A stretch of DNA of 64,000 nucleotides from Pyrenochaeta sp. MPI-SDFR-AT-0127 (Eukaryota; Ascomycota; Dothideomycetes; Pleosporales; Cucurbitariaceae): positions 434,001-498,000 of the forward strand of contig JAGTJM010000026.1 in NCBI GenBank assembly GCA_020747015.1, read 5' to 3'. This document shows, in pieces, positions 24,101-39,100 of this stretch; position 1 is the first letter of the stretch; every line of letters starts with the position of its first letter. Position numbers and translations under genes: made by a program. The notes under the pieces are model-generated. The model worked only from the letters and a program-made list of their open reading frames with translations, was not told the DNA's origin and did not search any database.

Positions 24101-27100
24101 GTGTTGTCATAGCAGCAGTTACCGATTCAGATGCATGTTCGATATTTTCAAGCTCCATTATGTTTTGATACGTGTCATCATCCATAGCTTCAAGCCATGA
24201 ACTAATCTGCTTCTTGTCGTACTTTGTGGATGCCAGAACCGGAACACCAGGAACGGCGATCCACACCGTCGGCATCATGTAAGCCGGTATCAGGTCTGAA
24301 AGTCGGTCTCTTGCACGGTTGATTTGAGTTACAGTTCCTGGATCCAGCAACGGTGTATGCCATGAGTGCTCTGCATCAGTTGGATTCACCGGCACGCCAT
24401 GGAAACTGAGAATAGTGGTCAGCTTCTTTCCGCACGGTCCGGATTTGGGCAGCTGCACAACAGCTTGTCGGATGCATTCGTCTGCTTGTAGATGATGCTC
24501 GATCTCGCCTAATTCTATACGCTGGCCTGAAAGCTTCACTTGATTGTCCTTGCGGCCTATGTAGCGGATAGAACCATCCATAGCATACTGGACAAGGTCG
24601 CCCGTGCGATAGATACGAATCTGAGAGTGTGGGAAAAAGTCCTTCCAGAAGGCGGGATTTTCAATGAAAGATTCAGCTGTCTTGTCAGGATCATTAAGGT
24701 ATTCCCTCGCCAGAAGCGGTCCTTCAATGCATAATTCTGCGATGGCACCGACAGCCGCCAATTCATTTGGGTTATCAGGAAGTGTGAGCCAAGCCCTGCC
24801 ACTCTGGAGCATGTGGCCAATGTTCGATGGATCTCGCTGGGTTGAAACGTGGTCGTTCGTCACCGCGAAAACTGCACCTTCAGTTGGCCCGTACCCGTTC
24901 TCAAGCTGCAAGCCATCAGCGAACTTCTCAACCACTTCAGAAGTCACTGCTTCGCCACCCGCTACCAAAGTTCTCAGAGTGGGAACCGCTTCAGGACCAT
25001 CTAGGGTACTTGCTACTGAAGGTGTAAGGAATGCCCAAGTCGCCTCCAGGGAAGTGATGGCAGAAGCAAGATCTGTCGTGCGCTGCTCTTCTGAGGGAAC
25101 GCATATTCTCGCGCCACATGTTAGTACTGTAAGAGTCTCGCTAACAGATACATCGAAGAGATATGAACAGAATTGGAAGACCCTGGACGATGGTGACATA
25201 TGGAGGCCTTTACATATTGCTGCTGAGCTCGAAGCAATACTGCCGTGCTCCATAACTACTCCCTTGGGTACACCAGTACTACCCGAAGTGAAGATAACAT
25301 AACAAATGTTGTGGCTCTTTGCTCGTGATGGGATTGGAAATTTACATGGTGGTAAATCCCGTATCGTAGTTTCGGTCACGCTGAAAACCCAGCTGGCCAG
25401 CGTTTCAAAGCGATTTTGGTAAGGCGGCGAGCAGAGAACTCCTGAAGCTTTGCAAGAATCGATGATCTGTCGAAGACGAGACACAGGATAATTTGGCGAG
25501 AGAGGTACGTAACCAGCACCAGAGATCAAGATGCCCATTATTGCAACGATCGCCCAACGTGACTTGTCCAAGCAAATGGGTAATAACTGTTCTGGTCCTG
25601 CACCACGCTTGATCAACTCTTGCGCGAATTGTGAAGCTAAATCCCCGAGTTCAGCATATGTTAGACTGCCATCGAACGCCGATATGGCAATTGTGTCTGG
25701 TCGCAGAGCGACTTGTTTAAAGAACAAAGAGGGTATTGTGTCGTTAACAACCACGGGGTCATAAGCATTCCACTTTCGGACTAGTTCCTTGTCTTGATCG
25801 CTAAATACGCGAATATGGCGGACATGACTGACTGAATTAAGTTGGATCAAGACTGACTCGAATTGGTAAAGAATTCTCTGGACTTCCCAAGTTGAAATGA
25901 CGTTCGCGTCATGGTGTGCTAGAATTTCTGTTCTTGAACGACCCATCTTGCACTCAATTACTAGAGGGTAGGTGAAGAAGTTGCTCTGTTCACCATTATC
26001 GTAAACAGACCATATGGAATCTGAGAGTCCTTCATTCTCGGTTTGCACAACTAGCAAGTTCTGGAAATCGCAAGATGCTGCCATTTCGTTGCCGATACGC
26101 CTAATCTCGGACAAGCCAAGGTGTTGGAAAGGAATGCGGTCCGTAACACTTGTTGAGATTATCTTAAGAAAACCTTCTACAGTTTCTCCGTGGTCAATTC
26201 GAATCCGAGTGGGCACCGTTGTCAAGGTTGGCCCACACACTTCGGTAATTCCAGGTACAGCAACGTCTCTTCCAGTGAGGGTTTCGCCGAATACTACATC
26301 ATCACTGGCCGTGTAAGAGGCAAGAAGTAGAGCCCATGCCGCACGGATAGTGTTAGAAGGTGTAACATCAGTATGGCGGTTTAAAGTTAGGTTGATCGTG
26401 TGATTCAATGTTTGTCCGCGAGGTGACAATCCAGAAGTAGCATATCGCGGTTGTGGAAATTTGTACGATGCGGCCCCCGCGAGGTTCTTTTTCCAAAACT
26501 CGATCGATGTATGTGCGTTTTGGTCCTTGAGATACTTAATGAATTTAGTATATGGTGTTTGTGGCACTTGTGATGATCCCTCTGAATATATTTGTTGGAC
26601 ACGTTGGAGCATCAAGTATATGCTCCAACCATCATATAGTGAATGGTGTATAGTCCAAACAAAGTATCTCTGGTTAGAGTGAGTGTGAACGATTGTGTAG
26701 GAAGCGAGCGCTCCGCCAAGGTGAGATGGTATCAGCAAACTCTCTTTCTCGGCTTCCTGAAGAGATGATACCTCTTTCCAGTCGATAGCAGAATTGACAA
26801 GAACAGTCTGCATGAATGAGCCAGACTGTAGTTGAATCACGCGAGTCCGAAGAATGTCTATTGTCTGAATGGCTGTCGCCCACGCCGCTTTGAATTTGGC
26901 TTCGTCTATTGCGCTTGGAAGTGCAAGAACGTGTTGAGCGACATAAGCACCTGCCTGCTTAATTGAGAGGGTGACGAGTGCTTCTTGAAGCGGGCTTGTA
27001 GGATAGACATCCTGAATTTGTTCCTTGGGTATGCGACATTGCTCCGCAACTTCCTCGAGCACTTCTTTCGTCGAAGTAGATTGGTCAAGGAGCTCGAAGG

Positions 27101-30100
27101 GTTGTAGGGCCTTCTCCATGATGGCTGACTTGTCCAAGCGAGTGCCTATTGAGGCTAGATCTGCTAATTTGGGATTCTTGAATATGTCTATGAAAGATAT
27201 ATCCAATTTCTCAGCCTGTGCAGCCGCAACGAGCCGCATCGCCGAGATGGAGTCACCACCAAGGCGCTATACTTTATCAGCAGTTGTCGGAACGCTTGTA
27301 AATGGAACATGACTTACTACAAAACTATCATCGATACCCACAGATGAAGCTGGCAGATTCAAGACAGAGCATACAGCTCTATGGATTGTTCTTTCAGCAT
27401 CGTTAGTCGGCGTCTTTTTGTTAACCATGCTGGTTAGCCGATATGTCGCCATAGTCTCACGGCTGAGATCTTGGACAAGATTGCGCAATCGATTTCGGTC
27501 AAGTTTACCAGCAGACGTCCAAGGCAACTTGATAACTGGGATGAAGATGGAAGGAATCATGTATGAGGGCAATGAACCAGCGAGCCCATTCTCTGCTGTT
27601 TTGCACAATTCCCGGATTTCATCGTTCATGGCTAAAAGTAGCTCATTGGCACTCAATGTATCCGTAGGTATCGGCTGGACTTTGTCCAAACTCTCTCCTG
27701 GCTGATCTTTGACAATTGCAAAGAAGACCGCTAAAGCCTTCGCGGAACTGCGACTAGAAGGAGTGACCAGTTCCACCGCAGACTGTACATTCTCGGGGAA
27801 GTTGTTTCCCACATGAAATTCGATCTCACCAAGCTCGATGCGCTGGCCATTTAGTTTGATCTGAGTGTCTTTGCGTCCAATATAATTGACCGACCCGTCG
27901 GAGTTGTAGCGGACCAGATCGCCAGATTTATACATGCGTGAAGTTAAAAATACTCTGTCGTCTGATGATAGAGTTGTAGCCCATGCAGGCTTGTCGATGA
28001 AAGCTTTCGCTGTTTTCACCTCATCGTTGAGATAGCATCGAGCAACTGTAGGTCCCTCAATGAGCAGTTCTCCGACGCTGCCCACTGGCATGAGTTTGTC
28101 ATGATTCCGGGGATGCACGATCCATAATCGGCAACCAGATGGAAAGCCTATAGTCGTAGGCTCCGATTCGATCAATTTATGGTCTAAGGTGGATTTGTAG
28201 CCGGTAGCGGCGACTACTGCGGTCTCGGTTGGACCATATGCTATGGCTGATTAGCATTATTCCTGATAGTCCTGATAACGACACTCACCATTGATGAAAC
28301 AAGTGTCATTGCCCCACTTCTTGATGATGGGACCTGGAAGGGCTTCACCACCAGCCACGAGGGTTTTTAGACATGGCACACGGTCCGGCTCTATCGTGCC
28401 AAGGACGGATGGGGTCAGCAAAGACCAGTTAGCCTTCAGTCTACGTATTGCACCAGCAGGATTGTTCATTCTGTCTTCTTCAGTTGGTACACATACGGTC
28501 GCACCCACCGTGAGCGCCGAAAGAATCTCAATGCAGCTTGCATCAAATGTATAGCTGGCGAATTGAAAGGTACGCGATGTTGCATTGATGTGCATGCGAC
28601 GTGTAAATGCAGCTGCACTGGTACAAAAGGCTTGATGCGGAATGATAGTGCCTTTCGGTTTCCCGGTCGTGCCTGACGTGAAGAGGCAGTAAGCTGCATG
28701 ATCTGGTGAAACTATTGGCTTCGGTTTTGACCCATTTGGAATAGCCAGCTTCTTAATAGATCGCTGATCCACGATTAGAGGTAGGCTTGCAACTTCAGTC
28801 GCTTTTGTGTAATGGCTTCGAGAGCAGAGCACGACTTTAGCGCCCACATCAGTGATGAGTTCTTGAAGGCGGGTTCGTGGATGCTTAGGATCAAGCGGAA
28901 CGTACGCCCCGCCTGCTTTCATGACAGCGATCATACCGATGATAGCATATGACGATTTCTCGAACAGTATTGGAACAAATGTCTCCGTTGTGACGCCAAT
29001 GGCTTGAAGGTGGGTAGCAAGTTGATCAGTGATCTTGTCGAACTCTTGGTATGTGAAGTTTCCATCCCAGCCTTCAATTGCTTTCGTCGAACGCGGCCGT
29101 AATAGTGCCTGATCATGGATGACATCATGTACACATCGACGTATCGCAGGTGGAAGTTCGCCGTTCAATTCCACGACTTGGCTGAGACTGCTTGAAGTAA
29201 AGAAGTCCAATCTGCCGACAGTGGTTTTAGGATCCCTAGAAGCCACAATGCCGTGAAAAATCTTTTCGAAAGTGTCGGCCATGTTCTGTGCCTGTGCAGG
29301 ACAAATCTTGTCTTTCCAGAATCCAAAATCAACAGATATAGTTTCGTCAGTGACATCTGCATTGACGGTGACTGCATATTCTCCAGGGTCGGCGGCTTCC
29401 ATATTCTCATATACCAGGGCTGTCTCTTCTGGATCGCGTGATATTTGCCTTCTTTGGAAGGTGAAAGCAGTGTTGAAGAGTGCGGGTAGCTGCATTTCAT
29501 GTTGAACATCTGCGAGCGAGCAGCTCTGATGCGACAAAGCATCCATAGAGCCTGTTTGAAGAGTGTCTAAGAGGTGTAGAATGGTAGTCTCATCAGAGAA
29601 TGTGAGGCGAGCGATAAGCATGTTGACGAAGCATCCTACCGCCTCGTCGATGTGCTTCACTGGAATATCACGACCCGAGGCAACTAACCCGAAAGACACA
29701 TCGGACGCACCAACAAAGCAGTGCAGGGTAAGAGCCCATGCTAGCTGCAGAACGTTCGATAGCGTCACACTGTTCTCCTTGCAGAAATCTTGTATGAATT
29801 CAGTGCGCCCAATAAGAATATCAATTGAGCCAGGCTCATGAACACCAGGTTTTCCGTCATTGAGATTGGGGAAAAAGCATGGCTCTACTCCAGACAAATA
29901 TGTCGTCCAGTAAGCGAGATCTGCATCTCTGGAGCTGGCAAGAATGTAGCCGATGTAGTCGGAGTATAGAGGCCCAGCATCGGCTCGAGATAGCTTCTTT
30001 TCGTATGCACGAGCGAGGTCGCTGAGTATATTCGTGATGGACGTCCCATCATTGATAGCGTGGCTTAGCTCCAACTTGACCCAAGTTCTATTTGTTTTTG

Positions 30101-33100
30101 TTTCACAGATAGTCATACGATGAGGAGGAATAGGTTCCCGGCAGTCGATTGTTGGTTGTTCTCGTAATGCCTGCGAAACTTTGCTGTCCTCACAGTCTTT
30201 GATACGCTGAATTCTAGCTGTCTTATCTTTGAATACGACTTGATCAATGGAGCCGTTCTTTGCAAGGCTGTCAACAAAGATAGTGCGCAGAGCAGGATGC
30301 CGATTGACTACAACTTGCCATGCTTCGGCAAGTCTTTTTGGCTCCACCGCTTGAGTCGAGTCCGTTGTCTGAACTTCGAATATCGTGTGGTAGGTGTAAA
30401 GTTCAGGGTTCCGTGACTGAGTCAATAGAATGCCTTGTTGCATAGGTGAGGCAGGATATATATCTTCGATGTCTGTGATAGTTATGCCCGCTGGTAAGAC
30501 AGCTGTGAGCCTACACATGCCATTGTAAAGCAGCGGTAGATGTTTGAAGTTACTCAAAGTAGGCTCTGGGCGTACTTGCAAAAGCTGATCAACAGCATCG
30601 ACCAATGTTTGCCGGCACTGTGCAACCCAAGCACGAATTTCGGTCTGCCGCTTCATGTGACGGTTCCAACCAAACGAGACCTTAATTGCTCCCTGAGCTA
30701 CAGCTGCTGTGATATCGAACAGAGAAAGGCGAGGTACATCTTCACCGACCTCTCGCGATTCAACGCCGTGGATCGGTCGTAGCAAAGCATCTTTGCGCTC
30801 GAGATTCTGTAGCCTTCCAAGATAGTTGAAGATTATTTCAGCAGGCCAATGGCTGGCAAAGCGTGTTTCGCCTCCATCGTTGAGATTTCGATAGGCAAAA
30901 TAAGGCCTTCCTTTATCAGGAGTACGTTCTCGCGCATCTTTTACCCATCGAATCGTATTGATAATGTCTGTAGTCTCGTCTGCGGAGACTGAGAGATGAA
31001 TAGGCGTGAGGGTAGAAAACCAGCCGACCGTACGAGAAAGATCTTGCCTCGAGTTGAAGGTCTCTCTACCATGTCCTTCATTATGGATAGTGAGGGCATG
31101 CCTATGTGGGAAAGCTTTGCGGAATGATTCGAAAAGTGCGGCGACCAAGATGTCCAAAATGTCCGTAGCGAGTGCATCTTGAGCTCCAAGCAGCAGCATT
31201 GTGTCTCTTGTGCTTAGCAATACGTCTTCTTCTATAATATCTCCACTGATGTTGCTTCGGTCTCGCATGCCCCAGAAATCAATGTCAGCTGGCACAACAT
31301 CGTCAAGAGGATACACTTTTCTGCCAGTGTTTTGTTTAGCCTGAAGATACTGCTGCTGTAGCCACTTATAGTACGAGAGACTTTGAGGTGGAGGCTTAAC
31401 GCCGCTAAGAAGGTTCTGTAGGTCCTCGAGCAGTATTCCCCAGGAGACGACGTCCATGATGAGGTGATGCGCAACTAGCACAATGGCCTGCGAAAATGTT
31501 GCGCTGATGTTAAAGATTTCGACTGCGAATAGAGGGCCATTGATGATATCCAAACTTGCCTGACTTTGATCAATGATTGGTCTCATGGTAGCATCTTGTG
31601 CTGTCTCGACATGATTCTGTCTAAGTCTGAATGAATTTTTTATCTTCTTTTCGATCCGTTGATGCCACGTTCCGGACTCGTGTTTGAAAAACCGCGCACG
31701 AAGCATCGGATGCATAGTAACCAGTGCAGTCATTGCAGAAGTGATCTCATCGACATCGAAGTTTCTTGCAAGGTGAAAGATCTCGGTTTGGTTGAAGTGA
31801 TTGTAAGTGTCGCCAACAGTCTCAAAGAAAAGTTTTTGGATGGGGGAGAGATCAAACGGTAAGTTGTACTCTTTCGGGTCGGCCTCTGCATCGTGGTTTT
31901 GTTGCGATGAGTCGATGGTTGAGGCCAGTGCAGTAATAGACTTAGAACGGATGATGTTCTGTACGCTAATGGCAAGACCTTGAGCTCGACATTGCGAAGA
32001 CTGAATCGTAGTTAGCAAAGATTCTGATGTGGATGTTGAAAGGAAAGAGTCTAAAAATAGTTTGAAGAGCTATCATCCCAGCTTCGGAACTCGAAATAGG
32101 ATTGGAAAACTTGCGCCTAGTGATCGTTGGGCATGGACTTTGAGAGTTACATACCACTTGCATTGCAGCAATCGAGTCACCTCCCAGGTGAAGGAATGAC
32201 TGATTGAGACGTATATCTTCTCTAGAGAGATTCAAGACGTTTGCAAATATTGCTTGAAGCTTGGACTCAACAGCAGTGGCGTCATCTTGAGTAGTTTGGC
32301 AGCCCACAGCCGAGATTGCACGGTAGACGTCCTGATCAATTTCTTCCAACCATTGCACGACTCTTCTACGATCCATTTTACCGGATGGCATCAGTGGAAA
32401 TTTCTCAATAGCTATCCATAGAGAAGGAACCATATACGCTGGTAAGCGATCGCACAGGCGGTCTCGGATGCTACTAATACTCAGAGATGCAGTCTCCTGA
32501 GGTAGTATTTGCAGCATATCTGGTGAAGTTTTGGGCAACAGAACATCTTGGAGTGATACAATGCCAACAAGTCGCTTCGCACAATGACCGGTGCTAGGTA
32601 CGATCGCCAGAGCGTTTTGTACGAGACTGTCGGCCATGAGGTGATGTTCCACCTCGGAAAGCTCGAGTCGCTGTCCACGAACTTTAGTTTGCGTGTCTTT
32701 TCTACCAAGGTACTGATTGTGTTAGCGTACTGTCGGGACTCTTATCGCGCATTCATTACTTACGAGTAATGTGCCATCCTCATTATACTTAACAAGGTCC
32801 CCAGTCTTGTACATACGCAGGGTCCTTACATACTCTGCGGAGATCACACTACTAACCCACTTCGTATTGGAAATGAACGCATTCGCTGTCCTCTCAATGT
32901 CGTTGATATATCCTACGCCCACTGCTCCTCCTTCAAGTAGAAGCTCTCCTATAGATCCGACCGGTGCCAAGACATCATGATTATGCCTAGCAACGACCCA
33001 AGAACGAGCTGTAACTGCTTTACCAAGATTATTTGGCTTCGTATTAGATGTCATTATGTTCGATGTGGCAATCGCGCTGCACTCAGTGGGGCCATAACCA

Positions 33101-36100
33101 TTACCGAGTGTGACCCGATCAGCCCAGGTAAAGAGGTCTTGCTGTGACATTGCCTCGCCCACAAGTACGAGGGTCTTCAATTGTGGTACTTGTAGAGGTT
33201 GTATCATACGGACAACTGAAGGAGTCAATGTCGCCCAATTGACATTGAACTTGTTGATAACGCCCACGAGGTCGTTAGTTCGGGAATTTTGATCTGGCAC
33301 ACAGACTGTACCGCCACGCATGAGAGTACTGAGTATCTCTATCAAGCAAGCATCGAAGGTGTAAGATGCAAATTGGAGCACACGGGAGGTTTCGGATATG
33401 CCCCATCCTGGAGCGAAGGCAGTCGAACTGGTCACCCAGTGGGCATGATTGATCACCGCGCCTTTCGGCTTTCCTGTTGAACCCGACGTGTAAAATGCAT
33501 ATGCCGGAGACCCATCCTTGACATGAGGCAGAATTTGCATGAATCCATTGCCTTGTCTTGTCGTTTCTTCGTTTACAACCAGGGTACTGCATGGTATGGA
33601 CTGGCAGAGTTCTTCGTATTGCGGAGAGCAAAGAAGGAGTTCTGCATTGACGTCGTTCACAAGCTCGCGCAGTCTGAATATTGGCGCCTCAAAATCTAGA
33701 GGTACAAATGCTGCACCGGCTTTGAGCACGCCAAGCATGGCGACGATCGTCCAACCCGATTTATCGAAGCAGAGGGGAACGAATTGTTGTGGCCGTACTC
33801 CAAGATCTATTAGTCGAGATGCGAGGTGTGTTGCCCGGTCGTCAAGTTCTCGGTATGTTATTACACCAGTGTCCCATGCGTCTATGGCAGAGGCTGTTGG
33901 CCTTTCAGCAGTCTGATCTTCGTTAATCACGCTGTGGATACACCGATTGACGATGCTGACTGCGTTACAGTTCCAGCCAGTGATGGTTTCGTGATCTGCA
34001 GGATCCAAGAGCTCTACATCGTCCAGCTTCCGGTCAAGAGCTTGAGGGGAGTTGAAGCGGGTTAAAATAAAGTCGAACTGTTTCACAAGTCGCTGAACAA
34101 GCCAGGCCTCGATGACGCGATTGTCGTAAAGGGCTTCAATATGTACACCGCCTGATGAAACTTTGGCGTTGAAGATAAGAGCATAACTGAAGAAGTCCGT
34201 TCCAATAGTATTGGCACTCTGCATCTTCCAAAGTGCGCTATCGGCATCCCCCATATTTTCACCTGCTTCGATTCCCAGGAAACTCTGGAAATCACAAGCC
34301 ACAGCCGTCTCAGAGCTCAACGTTCGAATATGCTGCAATCCAGCGAACTGATACGGCAAAGAGATCGAGGACTGCCGCTGGGTTTCTTTCAGATACTCAT
34401 GTACTGTGAGTTCGCGATCCAGTTGTAGCCGCACGGGCGCTGTTGTAATGGTTGGTCCTATGATGGCCTCGATGCCGGCGACAGCAGCTTCTCGTCCGCT
34501 GTTTGTTTCTCCCCATAAAACGTCATCAGAACCAGAGTACGTAGCTAAAAGCAACCCCCACGCTGCGCGGATCATAGAAGGAACAGTAACTTCGATGGTT
34601 GCCTCTCTAGTCATCTGCACATGGTGCAGCAGCTGGCTGTTCGCCTCCACCTTGTGGTCTGGAGATGGTAACTGGGGGAACTGAGGGGCAGTCATGTTAT
34701 CAAGATTTGCGAGCCAGAATTTATCCGACTCCTGCTGATCGAGCGTGGAGAGGTACTTGATAAACCGGGAGTATGGGACAGGTGGAGACATGTCTTGGGT
34801 TGCACCGCGATAATAAGACTCGATCTTGCGGAACAAGGTTGCCCAGCTCCAACCATCGTATACCGCATGATGTGCTGTCCAGACAAACAATGGAGTGCTA
34901 GTGTTTTCGCCCACTATAGTAAAAGTAGTTAGGGGTGCCCCATTCCTGGCTGGAAGCATGCGCGTAGTTTCATTGATGTCCTCAAGATGCACAAGGGTGT
35001 GCCATGTCGGTTCTTCCCGCAACACAACCTGTAGGAAGCCATGTTCCTCAGTGTATATGATACGTGTGCGTAAAGTAACTTCACCCGCAATGACGTCTTT
35101 CCATGCGTGTTTGAAGCGGACTAAGTCAATTCCAGATGGCAAGCGATAGATGGGCTGCACGACATATGTTCCTGGGTCCTTATTTGAGAGCATAATGAGC
35201 CCTTCCTGCAGCTTGCTGCATGGATAGATATCTTCAATCATGTCTGGAACAACACCGCATTCAGAGGAAGCAAGTTCGATGACATGTTGTCTCGCATTGT
35301 CTGGAAGGAGTTCGAAAGGAACTGTGTCCGGTTCAGGTCCGTCTGGGAGCTCCTCTGGCGAAAGGATAGTAGCGGTGGCTGCCATGTCCATTAACCTTGG
35401 CTGCGCGAAAACGCTTGCGACGTTCAGCATCAATCCTTCCTTCCTAGCAGCCGTCACAAGTCGCATTGCACTAATCGAGTCTCCTCCAAGACGAAAGAAC
35501 GAGTCTTCTGCGCCTACTGCATCAGACGCAAGCTGCAAAACCGATGCCCAGAGACGAGCTAGTGCAGTTTCCGCCTGTCCTGATGGCGTACGTCCGCTTT
35601 TCCCAGCAAGGCGAAAAAGAGTTAATTGAGATTCGGAAACGCCAGCAGCGAGCTGCCGCAAAACTTTGCGATCGAGTTTTCCCGATGTCGTCATTGGCAT
35701 ACTCGTGACTGGCATGAAGATGGAGGGCACGTAGTACGCTGGTAGCTCGTTGGCAAGGGCGACCTCTACTTGTTTTGCAACCGAGCGCACAGCTTCAGTC
35801 ATGTCACTGATGGCAGGTGGAACGCCTGTATCGGGTGTGGTCGGCTCGGCTTTGAAGCATATAAATGCTACCAGAGCCTTCGTAGCGTTGCCGTCGTTGA
35901 ATTTCACCAGTTCGACAGCCGACTTAGAACCAGCCGGGAGACTGAGCTTGAGATGATGTTCAATTTCACCAAGCTCAATACGCTGGCCATTCAACTATTG
36001 ATTGTCAGGAAAAAGAGTCGTTCAGTGAGTGTAACCACTAGCCTACCTTGACTTGACTGTCCTTCCGTCCCAGATACATCATTTCTCCTTCTGAAGTGTA

Positions 36101-39100
36101 TTGAACAAGATCTCCGGTGCAGTAGAACCTACGTCCGGTCGAGCCTGTAACGCGCGCCCATTCAGGATCTATTATGAATGCCGCCTGCGTTTTTTCGAGA
36201 TCATTCAAGTAGCCGCGGCTTAGAATCGGCCCTTCGAGAAGTAGTTCCCCTTTGCAGCCGATGGGCATGAGTCGATTGCGATTCTCGGGATGTACGACCC
36301 ACGAAATGCACCCGATAGCTTTTCCGATGTTCGTAGCTTCACCGCCTTCCTGGAAGTTTCTCCAAGCAGAATTAATAGATGCCTCACTAGGGCCATACTG
36401 GCCCATAACACTCATATGTGGTCTCCACAACTCGATCAGGGTTTTAGTGAGAGGTTCTGCGCCGAGGCATAAGCGTTTCAGGGTCGGTACTTCGGCGGGT
36501 GTGAGCAGGGTAGCGACAGTAGGCGTTAAATCTACTATGTTGACATTCATTCTGCTGATCGCCCCAGCCAGATCATTGACACGATCCGCCTCTGATGGCA
36601 CACATACACAGCCTCCTCTTTGAAGAGTTGTAAACATTTCTTCAAGTGAGTTGTCGAACGTATAGGAGGCGAATTGAAGCATGCGTGACCCTGGACCAAG
36701 CCCAATCTTCGAGCCATGAGCTTCTGCGCTTGTGACGATGGCTGAATGTTCGAGTACAACTCCCTTAGGTCTTCCAGTACTACCACTTGTAAAGATTACA
36801 AAGACAGGGTTGTTTGGTTGAACATTGGTGCAAGCTGGGGCGTCTACTGCGGGGAGACCCCTTAAGAACTCAGGATCGACGACGACGACTTTCGAAGCAA
36901 GACCGTCAAATTTCTCTGCACGCACAGATGTAGTCAAGACAATCTGAGCACCTGCATCCTCTAGGCGGGTTTGTAGAGCAGGCTTGGGATGAGTTGCATC
37001 GAGCGGAATTGCCGCACCACCAGCCTTGAGGACTGACAGCATGGCAACAACTGCGAGCACGCTCTTATCGAAACATGTAGGAACAAAGACCTCTGGACCA
37101 ACGCCTAGCTGAACAAGATAATGTGACAGACGGTTGGTCACGGTGTCAAGTTCAGCATATGTGAAACTTCCATCGAAACCGCATACTGCGGGTGCGTCGG
37201 GCTGAGCTACCACCCACGATGCAAACCTATCATGAACACACTCGTTCAGCGTGGCCGGCATGATGTTCCAATTGCGGATTTGCTGTAAGTGTTTAGGACT
37301 GATATGATCTAAGGCGGAGATGCGCCTTTTGGCGTTGAAGACGATATTTTCCAAAGCACGAGCAAATGTGCTAGCGACGTTGGTCGCCTGGACTGAAGTG
37401 AGATGATCTGTCCAGTAATCCAAATCCACGGCCGCTGTGTCATCGCCCACTTCGATGTTGACACTCACTGGATATCTAACAATAGAAAAGGAATTAGCAA
37501 TGTGCAAAGAAGAATGTATATGAACATTACAAGTAGTAAAGAGATAAATGAAAGATTCTGTACAGCTTTTTATCCGCATAATGAGAACTCAAAGACCCGT
37601 GCGACACATCCGGGGGCCATTGTAAAACTCTCAGTCAAATGGAAAAGGACTTACTCTGTTGGGTCATAAATCGGGCGAACCTCAATGATTTGGAGGCGGG
37701 TGCTGTCTCTGGGTGGTTCCTGAGGTAGACGTCGGTAAGATAAGGCAGTGTTGAACAGGCTAGCTCCAGAAAGATCTAAAGCATGCTGGACATCCGCCAA
37801 AGCTACATGACGATGCGGAATAGCCTCCATGTAATCTCGCTGTACATCCTGAAGCACATCGAGGAGACAGCGCGAGCTATCAGAAAGATCCACTCGACAG
37901 ACAAGGGTGTTGATAATTGGACCACACATCTCGTCCACACCGGGAACTTCTTCAGAGTCACGGGCAGACGTAAGATACCCGAATGTGACATCGTCACTTC
38001 CAACATAGCAGCTGAGCGTGAGGGCCCATGCTGTGTGGAAGATGTTGGATAATGTTATGCCATGCATGTTGCAAAAGCCCTGGAGATCAGGCAATCCAAC
38101 ACCAGTGAGGTCTAGACGGATAGTCACCAACCGCTTCTCTACAGCGCGACCATCGTCAAGAACAGGGAAAGAGCAAACTTCGCTCCCGCCAAGGTAAGAC
38201 TTCCAGAACTCAAGGCTAGCTTCTTGAGGTTGCTTCGTCAGCCAGGAAATATAGTCGCTGTAAGGCGGGCCTTCTAGCCGTAGCTGGCCTTCGCAAGCTT
38301 TTTGGAGATCAAAGACAAGCATACTCATCGAGTGACCGTCCATGATCGCGTGACTTATTTCCAGGGAGCAGAATGTTCTTCGATCAGCAGTAGTGCATAT
38401 AGTGAAGCGGTGGTTTGGGCATCTAGTATTGTTATAGCTAGCTAGACGCTGCTCTTCGATGAGCTCAATAGCGTTTGTTTCGTTCTCACAGTCGATATGG
38501 ATTACATTTGCATCGATTTTCTTCAAGACGACTTGGTTGAAGAGGCTGTCTTTTGCACCGACATTCTCAAGAAAGACTGTTCGCAGTGCTGGATGGCGCT
38601 GCACGACTTGGTGCCATGCTTCAGCAATACTTTCCCAGGATAGGGGGCCATTGGGAGCCTTGATCTCATGAAGGGTAGCGGCGGCATAGAAGCCTGTATC
38701 CTTCGTTTGGGAAAGCAGGAGACCTTCTTGCATGTTTGAGCATGGATATACATCCTCGACATCGGATTGCTCAATACCCAAGACTAAAAGCTTGTCCATC
38801 AGGGCGCTAAAGCTTTCGTCATCCAGGGCGAGCAGAGGAAAGTCGCTTAACGTTGGTTTAGGATCCAGGACAGAGAGTCCTTGAATCATACCCGCAAGGG
38901 TAGTTTGACACTCAGATACCCACTTCTGGATAAGGGCTTGATGCTGCATGTTGCGATTAAAGGTAAATGCAACCTTAAGGTGACCCTTGAAAACGAACGC
39001 AGAAATTTCAAAAAGTCCCCATCGGCAAGTCTCGTGGCCAAAATCGGATGTTCCCCCAGCTTTGCCAGTCTCGCCAGCCATAGTTCCTAAAGGCTGAAGG

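Noticed and set aside
18800..25300. Long plus-strand open frames within the NRPS region
   Set aside because: They are antisense shadows of a strongly coding minus-strand gene and have no family features.
20583..27266. A hidden fifth A domain in the linker after C5
   Set aside because: The linker is Pro/Ser/Arg-rich and lacks any TSGSTGxPKG, YGPTE or GRKDxQVK-like motif.
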